Below are positions 8,280 through 16,215 of a DNA stretch of 64,000 nucleotides, one piece after another. Below the pieces are notes generated by a model. It saw only the letters and a list, made by a program, of their open reading frames with translations, was not told where the DNA came from and did not search any database. Origin of the DNA: Corynebacterium suranareeae (GTDB lineage: Bacteria > Actinomycetota > Actinomycetes > Mycobacteriales > Mycobacteriaceae); assembly GCF_002355155.1 (NCBI RefSeq), contig NZ_AP017369.1:496001-560000 (forward strand), written 5' to 3'. Within the stretch, counting starts at the first letter, position 1, and each line of letters opens with the position of its first letter. The position numbers and the translations under genes were made by a program.

Positions 8280-8634
8280 GAAGATCAGACTAGTGATCTT
8301 TTACCGTGCGCGTTTTTGCTTGTTCGAGTGAGTTTTCACCACAAACCACTCGGAGCGGGGCGGGCAACTGCTAAAAACAAACAGGCGTGCCAAGATTTCT
8401 GATTTTCCCGATTTTTTGTCACGCCAGTCCGGTTTGAAGAAGCTTAAACCAAACACACGTGCCAAAGATTCGGGATTTTCAATATTCTTGTCACGCCTGT
8501 TTGGTCGGGTCTAAAAATTGGCCTTGAACTGGAAAAGTCAAACCTCCCCAGAAGCGCTTCTAAGCGGTTTTCAGGGGCACGACCATACAAATATATGTTT
8601 GGAAAAGTCAGTCGCTTAGACGGCCTGCTAGCGA
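8280..8634. other. Repeat-bearing intergenic region
   Basis: Lies between two leftward genes. It contains the two related palindromic elements at 8379-8504 and, further right, TGGAAAAGTCA twice (8529-8539 and 8594-8604) around a GCGCTTCTAAGCGG motif. A similar GCGCTTAGAAGCGG occurs near 255-268. The left part should carry the promoter of the S9 peptidase gene. No ORF is supported. Confidence 0.6.
8379..8504. repeat. Two related palindromic elements, MITE-like or REP-like
   Basis: Copy one (8379-8435) and copy two (8449-8504) share the pattern GTGCCAA-GATT...GATTTTC...TTGTCACGCC in the same order and spacing. In each, the GCGTG or ACGTG near the left end faces CACGCC near the right end. The outermost arms, AAACAGGCGTG (8379-8389) and CACGCCTGTTT (8492-8502), are exact reverse complements. 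No coding capacity. Confidence 0.7.
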
Positions 8635-9144
8635 CTAGCCGAGATATACGGTGACCATGTAGTACTGCCCATCACTCTTTTCCACCAACACTCCCACTTC
8701 GCCAGACTCAGTCGGGTTCTCTGGATCCAGGCCAGCTGTCATCTGCTGCGTGATCTGGATTTCTCGATCAATTTCTTCTGAAGGAATCACTGCGAGTACC
8801 ACGTAGGTGGAATCAAAGTAGTCGGTAAAGAATCGATCTTCAAGGAGTGGGAGTTCATTGTTTAATGCACGATGGTAGTAATCTGCTGCTACTTCTTCAG
8901 CTTCTGAACTTTTAACAAGACCTGTGGTGGTGTGAAACTTTTCTAGTTCGTTTTTAAAACTTACAGCTTTGGGATCTTTGGTTTCCGTTGCACTGTCTGT
9001 GCCACCGAAATTGCCTCCGATGTTACCGAAAGAGCTGGAACCTGAAACAAAACTAGATTGAGCATTGCTGATGCCAGATCCAAGAGTGAGAAGACTTGCA
9101 AAGGCTAGGGCTGCAACTGTGGTGGCGCGCTTAAATGTGTGCAT
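8635..9144 (-). CDS. Small secreted protein, CAP-like C-terminus
   Basis: Secreted protein of 169 aa. The signal peptide (residues 1-28, hydrophobic core TVAALAFASLLTLG) ends near SNAQSS. The mature N-terminus SSFVSGSSSFG is shared almost exactly with the protein encoded at 9299-9784, so the two are paralogues. The C-terminal GVLVEKSDGQYYMVTVYLG resembles the last strand of CAP/SCP-type extracellular domains, but no CAP histidine/glutamate set is obvious. A GTTATA-type -10 region (9152-9157, minus strand) lies 7 nt before the ATG, consistent with a leaderless mRNA. Function unknown. Confidence 0.75.
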   Translation of the reverse strand: MHTFKRATTVAALAFASLLTLGSGISNAQSSFVSGSSSFGNIGGNFGGTDSATETKDPKAVSFKNELEKFHTTTGLVKSSEAEEVAADYYHRALNNELPLLEDRFFTDYFDSTYVVLAVIPSEEIDREIQITQQMTAGLDPENPTESGEVGVLVEKSDGQYYMVTVYLG

Positions 9145-9250
9145 AGCATAAGTTATACATTAGTTTTGCCTAGGAATATGGATAAGTGTTCATGAGGTTG
9201 CTCACGTGCATTCAGATTCCACTTTCGTTTTTTGGGGGGCGGGCAATAGA

Positions 9251-9281
9251 AAATCCCAACATTGAAACCATGTTGGGATTT
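9251..9281 (-). terminator. Perfect 12-bp hairpin terminator
   Basis: AAATCCCAACAT (9251-9262) and ATGTTGGGATTT (9270-9281) pair perfectly across a 7-base loop. It lies just beyond the stop codon of the leftward gene at 9299-9784, separating it from the paralogue gene downstream. Confidence 0.75.
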
Positions 9282-9298
9282 ATTGGGGTGAAGCGTTG

Positions 9299-9784
9299 TC
9301 ATATTGGATATTGCTGCGCAATGACGCTGATGTACTCCGCGCCCGAGGTGCCAACTTCCAATGCGAACTGTGTTGGGATCTTGTCTGGGTAGATTTCAGC
9401 TTCGAGGAGCCATTCGTCCAGCTTGAACAGGAAGTAATCGATCTCAGCGTCAGTCCATACTTCAATGGTGTAGTTGATGCCTGTTTCTGCGTCGTACCAG
9501 TAATAGTCTCCGTATTTGAGGGGGAATTCTCCATCAAGTGCTCGCGTGAGGACATCTTGTGCGTATGGCTTGAGTGATGGGTTGGCGGTGTGCCCGAGTG
9601 CTTCGCCGTAGGCTGCGTATCCGCGATGGAATCTTTCAGCTTTTGATAGCTCTACCTTGGAAGATCCAATTTCAGAAGAGCCGGACACGAAACTTGATTG
9701 AGCATTGGCGACGGTGATGGTGGTTGGGATGAAAAGGGATGCTGCAAGTGTTGCAGCTGCGAATTTCCGAGTGATGTTTTGCAT
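9299..9784 (-). CDS. Small secreted protein, paralogue of neighbour
   Basis: 161 aa with a signal peptide (MQNITRKFAAATLAASLFIP) cut near ANAQSS. The mature start SSFVSGSSEIG repeats the motif of the 8635-9144 product. The rest is acidic and aromatic (YGDYYWYDAETG, EIDYFLFKLDEWLL). A helix-rich N-terminal half with YGEALGH and a late VGTSGAEYISVIA strand recalls CAP-like folds, but catalytic residues are not evident. It has its own hairpin terminator. The first 15 codons and upstream bases are duplicated at 9916-10045, so this gene has undergone local duplication. Confidence 0.75.
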   Translation of the reverse strand: MQNITRKFAAATLAASLFIPTTITVANAQSSFVSGSSEIGSSKVELSKAERFHRGYAAYGEALGHTANPSLKPYAQDVLTRALDGEFPLKYGDYYWYDAETGINYTIEVWTDAEIDYFLFKLDEWLLEAEIYPDKIPTQFALEVGTSGAEYISVIAQQYPI

Positions 9785-9915
9785 ACCTAAATGTTATCTG
9801 TGCCACATCTAATAAATTGCTGTTACTGTAAAACGGCTATGTGCTTACCCTAATTTGGAGGTGTTGTGCAAAAATCTTAGGCCTTTAAATTTTCTGATAG
9901 TGCGAACGTGTCGGA

Positions 9916-10032
9916 TTAATGCGGGGACAAAAGCCTCGTCCCGGTGAAAGATCCAGTATGCGAAGATTCTGCGTACTGGATCAAGGGGGTTGCGAAAACT
10001 GCAGCTGCGATCTTGCGTGTGATGTTTTGCAT
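9916..10032 (-). pseudogene. Decayed 5' copy of the secreted-protein gene
   Basis: Starting at ATG 10032 the minus strand reads MQNITRKIAAAVFATP, nearly identical to the start of the product of 9299-9784 (MQNITRKFAAAT). The bases before the ATG (TTTAGGT and neighbours) are also conserved. After about 15 codons similarity ends and the frame stops after 38 codons. A hairpin (GATCCAGTA...TACTGGATC, about 9951-9983) sits inside. Best read as a truncated duplicate. Confidence 0.65.
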
Positions 10033-10061
10033 ACCTAAACATTACGGGATTCCTGCGGTGA

Positions 10062-10077
10062 TGTGATGTACATTACA
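10062..10077. promoter_or_regulatory. GlxR-type (CRP-like) site candidate
   Basis: TGTGATGTACATTACA matches the GlxR consensus TGTGA-N6-TCACA with one mismatch. It lies about 250 bases before the GntR-type gene, rather far for direct control, so its target is uncertain. Confidence 0.35.
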
Positions 10078-10325
10078 GAGCTTATATAAGTACTACCCTA
10101 TAGCATGGGTGCTATATTCTTGTCGTTCAGGGCTGGGGGCTGCTTTAAAAAATGAAAAGTAATGTCCAAACATGCTTCTTAATAAATCGCCTCATTAAGA
10201 TGTACTGTGAAAGAAGCTGTATTATTTTTTAAGTTTTCGCTGGTAGTGACCTTCCTCGCACGCGCGGGGATGGTTCTAATCCGTGTTATCTTGCACGGCG
10301 ATTTAGTCCATCAAGGAGTTTTGAA

Positions 10326-11018
10326 ATGCGCAAAGATCTGGTTACTCGGGGTATCGATCGCATGCTTGATGGAATTGCGGATGGTGATTTCGTAGTGGGG
10401 CAAGCGCTTCCGGCTGAAGCTGATTTGGCGGCGTATTTGGAAGTGTCTCGGCCAACGATGCGTGAGGTGATTCGCATTTTGGCCGACCGCGGAATTGTTG
10501 AGGTGAAGCACGGTCGGGGGACATATCTGGTTCCGCAGTCGCAGTGGCGGAGTGTGGAGACTTTGATCGGCATGGTTTCGCGGAATATGGGGGAGCGGGA
10601 GGTGGGGGATCATCTGGTGGAGATTCGTCGGATGATTGAGGTGGGGTCGTGTGGGCATGCGGCGGCGCGGGCAACCGAGGGGGATGTTGTGGAGATGCGT
10701 CGTCAGGTGGAGCGGTATGAAGCTGCGTCGGAGGCTGGGCTTGCTGCTGAATGTAGGGATGCGGATATGGCGTTTCATCAGCAGATTTTTTTAAGCACAA
10801 AGAATCCCTTTTTGACTGCGATTATTCAGCCGTTAAATGCGGCGTTGTCGGCGTCGAGGGAACTTACTAGTTCGATTCCCGAGGTGAGGGAGCGTGCGGC
10901 GTGGCATCATCGTCAGATTTTGGCGGCGATTGAGGCGGGTGACCAGGAGGGTGCAAAGAATGCGATGCGGGCGCATATGGATCAAACAAGCGGGGATATC
11001 GATAAGTTCCTGGACTAA
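10326..11018 (+). CDS. GntR/FadR-family regulator with FCD domain
   Basis: Transcription regulator of 230 aa. Residues 1-75 form the GntR winged helix (EADLAAYLEVSRPTMREVIR, then GIVEVKHGRGTYLV). The C-terminal half is an all-helical FCD ligand domain with expected metal/ligand positions (EIRRMIEVG, DMAFHQQIF, WHHRQIL). CAAGGAG gives a strong ribosome site 7 nt before the ATG. It stands directly before the sugar-acid operon in the same orientation, so it most likely controls that operon in response to a sugar acid or its breakdown product. The palindrome at 11074-11102 is a candidate operator. Confidence 0.88.
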   Translation: MRKDLVTRGIDRMLDGIADGDFVVGQALPAEADLAAYLEVSRPTMREVIRILADRGIVEVKHGRGTYLVPQSQWRSVETLIGMVSRNMGEREVGDHLVEIRRMIEVGSCGHAAARATEGDVVEMRRQVERYEAASEAGLAAECRDADMAFHQQIFLSTKNPFLTAIIQPLNAALSASRELTSSIPEVRERAAWHHRQILAAIEAGDQEGAKNAMRAHMDQTSGDIDKFLD

Positions 11019-11021
11019 TTT

Positions 11022-11037
11022 AGTGAATTAAGTCACA
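11022..11037. promoter_or_regulatory. GlxR-type site upstream of sugar-acid operon
   Basis: AGTGAATTAAGTCACA fits TGTGA-N6-TCACA with one mismatch and lies 78 bases before the kinase start, a usual position for cAMP/GlxR control of carbon-source operons in C. glutamicum. Confidence 0.5.
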
Positions 11038-11073
11038 TATGTTTTGAATGGTGTTCCATCATGCCTATTGTGT

Positions 11074-11102
11074 AGTCCTAAGACCTCAGAGGTCTAAGGA
11101 CT
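11074..11102. promoter_or_regulatory. Palindrome before kinase gene, candidate FCD-regulator operator
   Basis: AGTCCTAAGACCT (11074-11086) and AGGTCTAAGGACT (11090-11102) form an inverted repeat matching at 12 of 13 positions with a 3-base centre, ending 12 bases before the kinase ATG. Binding here would block transcription or initiation, consistent with repression by the adjacent GntR-type protein. The sequence does not end in a T-run. Confidence 0.55.
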
Positions 11103-11114
11103 CTAGGAGATGGA

Positions 11115-12599
11115 ATGTCTGAACCGATATCTGAACAAGTCATTAAGAAATCCCTGCGGGAGCTCATCCAAGCTTTTGAGCAGCAGCACCAAACCACGGT
11201 GCCGGAAACCGTTGATGTCACAGCGCAGCAAGTTCGGGATGCCGCAAACGGCACCAAAACCGAACCGATCTTCATCGTTTTAGATGACGATCCAACCGGA
11301 ACCCAGTCGGTAGCCAACCTTCCTGTGCTCACCCGCTGGGAAAAGGAAGATTTGCAATGGGCTTTTGAACAAAAAGCGCCTGGCATTTATGTGATGACTA
11401 ATTCACGGTCACTGTCAGCGGAAGATGCTAGACAGATCAACAAGGAAGTCGCCGAGGCTGCACTGCAAGTCGCCGCTGAGCAGGGCATTAAGGTTTCTTT
11501 TGTATCGCGCAGCGATTCCACGCTGCGTGGGCACTTTCCGCTGGAGCCTGAGGTGCTGGCGGAGAGCGTCGAAAAGCAAAATGGCCAGGTTGATGGCGTG
11601 ATTGTGGTGCCTGCGTTTGGCGATGCCGGGCGGATTACGGTGGGCGGTGTGCATTATGCGGGCAGCGCGCGCGATGGGTTCATTCCGGTCGGGGAGTCGG
11701 AGTTTGCTCAGGATGCCACGTTTGGTTATCAGCACAGTGACCTGGCGGAATGGATTGAAGAAAAAACCGACGGGGCGACCAGCGCGGAGCAGGTGATCCG
11801 GATTCCACTCGATGTACTGCGTGCAGATCTTGCGCAGGTGACAACCAAGCTGTTGGAGGCAAAAAACCGCCAGCCGATTATCGCAGATATTGTCACTGAG
11901 CAGGATTTACGTCAGCTTTCTTTGGCTATCATCGCGGCTGAAGCGCAGGGTGCCCACTTTATTTATCGCGTTGGACCTCCTTTTATGCGCGCGAGGATTG
12001 GCCAGGATGTGCCCGCGCCGTTGGATGAGCAGGCGGTAGCTCAGGCGCGTACTGCCAGCACAGATGTTCAGGGCGGGTTGATTGTGGTTGGGTCGCATGT
12101 GCCGACAACCACGCGCCAGCTTCAGGCATTGCTGGCAGAAGACAGTGCACAGGTCGTGGAGCTGGATGTGCGTACCGTGCTTTCTGACAATCGCGACGCT
12201 TACCTCGAGGCCACGTCTGCAAAGGTCATTGAGCAACTTAGCCAGGGCAATGTTGTGTTGCATACCTCCCGCGAGCTGGTCACCGGCGCAACCGCGGATG
12301 AATCCCTGGCGATCGCGCGTGATGTGTCCGGAGCTCTCATCGCGGTGGTCAACGCGACGGCGCATGCGGTAAAGCCGAAGTTTGTCATCGCAAAGGGGGG
12401 AATCACTTCATCCGACGTGGCTAGCCGCGGCCTGGAAATGACCCGCGCCACGGTGATCGGCCCCATGCAGCCCGGCATCATTTCTCTCTGGCAATTAGGT
12501 GACGGCCCCGCAGCAGGCGTCCCCTACATCGTTTTCGCCGGAAATGTCGGCGATGACCAATCACTCGTCCACGTTGCCCACGTACTTTCACACGCTTAA
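11115..12599 (+). CDS. Four-carbon acid sugar kinase (OtnK/DtnK family)
   Basis: Kinase of the former DUF1537 family, which phosphorylates 3-oxo-tetronate, D-erythronate or L-threonate using ATP. The N-terminal substrate domain shows FIVLDDDPTGTQSVANLPVL and VMTNSRSL. RSDSTLRGHFPLE matches the family sugar-binding segment. The C-terminal nucleotide domain shows FVIAKGGITSSDVA and, near the end, FAGNVGDDQSL. At 494 aa it is about 60 aa longer than many members, the extra length being an N-terminal extension. AGGAG lies 6 nt before the ATG. It is followed after 17 nt by the dehydrogenase gene. Exact substrate cannot be read from sequence. Confidence 0.85.
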   Translation: MSEPISEQVIKKSLRELIQAFEQQHQTTVPETVDVTAQQVRDAANGTKTEPIFIVLDDDPTGTQSVANLPVLTRWEKEDLQWAFEQKAPGIYVMTNSRSLSAEDARQINKEVAEAALQVAAEQGIKVSFVSRSDSTLRGHFPLEPEVLAESVEKQNGQVDGVIVVPAFGDAGRITVGGVHYAGSARDGFIPVGESEFAQDATFGYQHSDLAEWIEEKTDGATSAEQVIRIPLDVLRADLAQVTTKLLEAKNRQPIIADIVTEQDLRQLSLAIIAAEAQGAHFIYRVGPPFMRARIGQDVPAPLDEQAVAQARTASTDVQGGLIVVGSHVPTTTRQLQALLAEDSAQVVELDVRTVLSDNRDAYLEATSAKVIEQLSQGNVVLHTSRELVTGATADESLAIARDVSGALIAVVNATAHAVKPKFVIAKGGITSSDVASRGLEMTRATVIGPMQPGIISLWQLGDGPAAGVPYIVFAGNVGDDQSLVHVAHVLSHA

Positions 12600-12616
12600 A
12601 AGGAGTTTTCACTTTC

Positions 12617-13513
12617 ATGTCTAATTTCACCATCACCATCGTTGGCCTCGGCGCAATGGGACTTCCCATGGCCACCAACCTGGCCACAGACTTCACCGTC
12701 CGCGGCGTTGATATCTCTGAGGAACGCCTCGCGCTCGGCAAAGGCGCCGGGATTGATGTCTACACCAACGTCCAAGAAGCCGCCACCGGCGCCGACGCTG
12801 TTCTCCTCGCAGTACGCAACCAGGCGCAGCTCGAACAAGCACTCTTCGGCGACACCGGAATCGCCTCCGTCCTCACCCCAGGCGCAGCCATCATCGTCAC
12901 ATCCACCGTGGGCATCGAAGCCATCGACGTAGTTGCCCCACGACTTAAAGAGCAAAAGATTTTGCTTGTCGACGCCCCCGTCTCCGGCGGCCCCGTCCGC
13001 GCCGGGGAAGGCGACCTGCTGGTCACCGTCGGCGCGGACGATGAAGCATACGACAAGGTACTGCCTGTTTTGGAAGCGATGTCCTCCACCTTGGTTCGCG
13101 TGGGAGATGCAGCTGGCAAGGGGCAGGCAATGAAAACTGTTAACCAATTGCTGTGCGGTATTCACATCGCAGCTGCTGGCGAAGCCCTAGCGCTTGCGAA
13201 CCGTTTGGGACTTGATGAAAAGGTGGCATTGGACGCACTCATGGGTGGCGCGGCCTCTTCATTCATGCTGGGTGATCGTGGTGCCCGCATGCTTGAGGCT
13301 TACGGCGAAGAGCCAGTAGAAGTGAAAAGTCGCCTAGATATCTTTGTAAAAGACATGGGCATTGTCACCGATGCAGCACGCAAAGCAGGACTTGGTGTCC
13401 CGCTAGCCGCTGCAGCGGAGCAAGAATACCTCGCGGGACTTGTCCGAGGCATGGGCGCTGAAGACGATTCCTCCATCATTCGTGTTGTTGCACCTGAAAG
13501 GATCGAAGGATGA
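12617..13513 (+). CDS. Beta-hydroxyacid dehydrogenase (LtnD-like)
   Basis: NAD(P)-dependent dehydrogenase of the 3-hydroxyisobutyrate/tartronate semialdehyde reductase family, 298 aa. The Rossmann motif IVGLGAMGLPMATNL is at residues 7-21, the substrate loop VDAPVSGGPVRAGEGD about 118-133, and the catalytic Lys lies in GKGQAMKTVNQLL. Next to an OtnK-type kinase the closest characterised partner is L-threonate (or D-glycerate type) dehydrogenase LtnD, which yields 2-oxo-tetronate. AAGGAG precedes the ATG by about 12 nt. It overlaps the permease gene by 4 nt (ATGA). Confidence 0.83.
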   Translation: MSNFTITIVGLGAMGLPMATNLATDFTVRGVDISEERLALGKGAGIDVYTNVQEAATGADAVLLAVRNQAQLEQALFGDTGIASVLTPGAAIIVTSTVGIEAIDVVAPRLKEQKILLVDAPVSGGPVRAGEGDLLVTVGADDEAYDKVLPVLEAMSSTLVRVGDAAGKGQAMKTVNQLLCGIHIAAAGEALALANRLGLDEKVALDALMGGAASSFMLGDRGARMLEAYGEEPVEVKSRLDIFVKDMGIVTDAARKAGLGVPLAAAAEQEYLAGLVRGMGAEDDSSIIRVVAPERIEG

Positions 13514-14844
13514 CCGGTATTGCACTCCTCGGGCTAGGCCTTGCTGCCATTGCAGTTCTGCTGGTGTTAGTTATCTGGGCTAGAGTCCCAGCATTCCTAG
13601 CCCTCCTGATTGTTTCCATTGCCACGGCAGTGTTATCAGGAATCCCACTTGCTGAATCAGTAGGCGTGGTGACCAAGGGTATTGGTAACACGCTGGGGTC
13701 TGTCATTGTGGTGGTTGGTCTCGGTGCGATGCTGGGACGAATGATCGAAGTATCCGGAGGTGCTGATGCACTAGCCCGGTACTTCACCAACATGCTCAAA
13801 CCCACCCGCGTTATCGCAGCGATTGTTTCTGCAGCCTTCATTCTGGGCATCCCGGTATTCTTCGACGTCGGATTCATCATCCTGGCACCGATCATCTTCG
13901 GTTTCGCCCGCGCAGCAGGTATCCACCCACTCAAAATTGGTATGCCAGTTGCCGGTGCACTGCTCACAGTCCACGTGGCACTTCCACCACACCCAGGACC
14001 CGTGGCGGCAGCTGAAATTGTGGGTGCAGATATTGGAACGATGCTTGCCATTGGTCTCCCAATCTCCGCATTAACCACTGTGATCGGCTACTTTGCAGCA
14101 AAGCTATTCAAACTTGGGGAATATGAACTTGGCGATTCACCAGCCATGGAACAGCCAGAAGCCGTAACCAACCCGCCATCAGCATGGACAGTGATTGGAT
14201 TAATCCTGCTGCCTATCTTGCAGATCCTGATCGGAACCGGTGGCGCGTTAATTACTGAAGAAGGCAGCACAGCGCACTCTATTATTTCCTTCGTTGGTGC
14301 AGCACCAGTTGCTTTGATTGTCGCAGTGGTTGTGGCCTGGTTTGTTTTAGGGCGCCAGCAAAAATGGTCGCTTACGCATGGATCATCAGTTATTGACTCC
14401 GCACTCCCGGCCGTAGCGATCATCATCTTTGTTACCGGCGCAGGCGGCGGCTTTGCCAACGTACTGGTGGAGTCCGGCATCGGACAAGTTCTTTCCGACA
14501 TGCTTGTTGCAACCAATATGCCACTCATTTTGATGGCTTATGTGATGGCACTTGCACTACGAGCAGCCCAAGGATCCGCAACGGTATCCATGCTGACCAC
14601 CGGCGGTTTGCTTGCGACCTCAATTGCAGAAGCAGGACTTGGCGGAGCCGAGACAGCATTGATAGCACTGGCCATTGGATTCGGAGCATTGGGACTGTCC
14701 CACGTTAATGACTCGGGCTTCTGGATTGTCACGAAATACCAAGGGTTATCAGTGAAACAGGGCTTGAAAACTTGGACGGTTTTGTCCACTGTGTTCTCAC
14801 TAGCAGGGTTTGTGATCTCTGCGGGAGTTTATGCGGTTTTATAG
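13510..14844 (+). CDS. GntP-family sugar-acid permease
   Basis: H+-coupled uptake permease of the gluconate family, 444 aa with about 12-14 membrane helices. Typical segments are GIGNTLGSVIVVVGLGAMLG early, FDVGFIILAPIIFGFAR in the middle, and a C-terminal GLSHVNDSGFWIVTKY signature. Its ATG overlaps the dehydrogenase stop by 4 nt. Placement in the operon suggests its natural substrate is the acid that the kinase and dehydrogenase use (threonate, erythronate or similar) rather than gluconate itself. A strong terminator follows. Confidence 0.88.
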   Translation: MTGIALLGLGLAAIAVLLVLVIWARVPAFLALLIVSIATAVLSGIPLAESVGVVTKGIGNTLGSVIVVVGLGAMLGRMIEVSGGADALARYFTNMLKPTRVIAAIVSAAFILGIPVFFDVGFIILAPIIFGFARAAGIHPLKIGMPVAGALLTVHVALPPHPGPVAAAEIVGADIGTMLAIGLPISALTTVIGYFAAKLFKLGEYELGDSPAMEQPEAVTNPPSAWTVIGLILLPILQILIGTGGALITEEGSTAHSIISFVGAAPVALIVAVVVAWFVLGRQQKWSLTHGSSVIDSALPAVAIIIFVTGAGGGFANVLVESGIGQVLSDMLVATNMPLILMAYVMALALRAAQGSATVSMLTTGGLLATSIAEAGLGGAETALIALAIGFGALGLSHVNDSGFWIVTKYQGLSVKQGLKTWTVLSTVFSLAGFVISAGVYAVL

Positions 14845-14870
14845 TTCTAGATTTTGTATTGGCAAGTGGG

Positions 14871-14910
14871 AGTAAAAGCGCTGGGGTGGAAGCACTTCAG
14901 CGCTTTTACT
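14871..14910 (+). terminator. 13-bp hairpin terminator
   Basis: AGTAAAAGCGCTG (14871-14883) pairs perfectly with CAGCGCTTTTACT (14898-14910). It closes the sugar-acid operon, and TATTTG follows. Confidence 0.8.
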
Positions 14911-15426
14911 ATTTGTAACACATGTGAAAGTCCCCTGTGTAAGACCTGGTTCTCCGTATTTCTACTACCGCATCGCCGGATTTGACCTGGTGGCTCTTAG
15001 CGCCACGGGGTAGTGGCTTAAAACAATGAAAATGCTATCTCGTTGGCGCATGTGCCTGTTGAAAACTTGATAGGCATGGGTGTAATTTCCTGGAACTGAT
15101 CACCGTGGGTCAGACTGACGAGAACGATTTAGAAAAGTTGATCATTCTTTTGATGAAACGTACTGGTGGCATAGCCCGGGGATTAAGAGACGACCTATTT
15201 CTGCTGCAAAAACTTCAGGGTTATTGCGTTAGTGAAGGCCGTGATTCTTATTCTCAGCTCGCGCCGGGAAGGCAGAGGAGATGCTGTTAGCGTGCCTTTC
15301 TTACCTGCCGCCCTTGGATTCATCTGTGCGGTCTTTAAGAAACATTATGCTGAGAAGATAGAAATTAGCGTTAGAGGTTCGCTAGGATCGGCCTTGTAAG
15401 CTCATTCTCTTTGAAAGGTGTTTTTC
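14911..15426. other. Intergenic region
   Basis: No supported gene. A 61-codon GTG frame (15105-15290) has no clear ribosome site and no recognised motif. The last 100 bases should contain the CsbD promoter. Confidence 0.5.
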
Positions 15427-15624
15427 ATGGGTATAGACGACAAGCTTAAAAACAAGGCTGAAGATTTCGGAGGTAAGGCGAAAGAAGCAGCAGGAAAAGC
15501 CAGCGGAGATGACACTTTGGAAGCTGAGGGCAAGGCCGACCAGGTTAAGTCCAGTGCTAAGGACGCTGCCGAGAAGGCCAAAGACAAGGTGGCTGAGGGA
15601 TTTAATAAAATCACCGGAAACTAA
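15427..15624 (+). CDS. CsbD-family stress protein
   Basis: Small hydrophilic protein, 65 aa, almost entirely Lys/Ala/Glu/Asp helix (MGIDDKLKNKAEDFGGKAKE, then DDTLEAEGKADQVK), matching the CsbD/YjbJ family that accumulates under general stress. Biochemical role is not established. ATG 15427 has GAAAGG about 10 nt upstream; the GTG at 15418 lacks one. It is monocistronic, with a hairpin terminator about 170 bases downstream. Confidence 0.85.
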   Translation: MGIDDKLKNKAEDFGGKAKEAAGKASGDDTLEAEGKADQVKSSAKDAAEKAKDKVAEGFNKITGN

Positions 15625-15795
15625 TAGCTTCTACTGTGAGGAACAGGCGCAGGCCAGTTACCTTATAGGTGTTTTACCCGCGCCTAAAGGTTGTGTTGTG
15701 GATAAGGGAAATGCAAAGGCCCTGATCCGGCACTTGTAGGGTTCTGGTGGCGTATTTTTCTATCCATCACTACTTTTTCACTAAATGCCCCATCG

Positions 15796-15828
15796 AAAAA
15801 CTCGGCAGTGTAGCGCTGCCGAGTTTTT
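15796..15828. terminator. 13-bp hairpin terminator
   Basis: AAAAACTCGGCAG (15796-15808) and CTGCCGAGTTTTT (15816-15828) pair perfectly with a 7-base loop. T-runs on either strand make it able to work in both directions. Confidence 0.8.
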
Positions 15829-16060
15829 TCATTTGTGCTCGTTAGTTTTTGAGCCAGTTTGATTGAGTTGTTCTTTCACGCTGCTCATCCATGTTGTTGG
15901 AGGTATGCGGACAAAGTATTCCCCGGCGACAGCCCCTTATTACTAATTTGCCCATACATCCCCGGCCACTCCTATCAAGTTGGGTGATCTTGTTGCCGGG
16001 ACACCACGTCTGACACACCCCGGAAGGAACGACAAGCGGGATAGTTTCTGCTGTGAACTC
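15829..16060. other. Intergenic region before IS remnant
   Basis: No supported gene. A minus-strand frame through this region is not backed by a ribosome site or recognised motif. The right end abuts the IS3-like end at about 16061. Confidence 0.45.
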
Positions 16061-16215
16061 TGAAGTGTCCCAGGTTTTGTTCCGTCTGAGTAGATGGGAA
16101 AATCTGGTACGTGCCAAAGAAGTTTGACCAGGAAGCCAAGGACCGTGTGGTCCGCCTGGCAGAGGGTCGTTTTCGAAGCGGGCTGCTCCGAGCATGGCGT
16201 CTAGTTCATCTTTGA
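16061..16215 (+). mobile_element. IS3-family remnant (end plus start of orfA)
   Basis: TGAAGTGTCCCAGGTTTTGT at 16061-16080 looks like an IS3-family terminal repeat. About 30 bases later, GTG 16111 opens MPKKFDQEAKDRVVRLAEG, the characteristic beginning of IS3-family OrfA. After about 19 codons the similarity ends and the frame stops at 16215, so the element is truncated. It marks the left side of the catalase region. Confidence 0.7.

Noticed and set aside
15105..15290. 61-codon GTG frame between the sugar-acid operon and CsbD
   Set aside because: No convincing ribosome site, promoter or motif; could be chance, so not listed as a gene.
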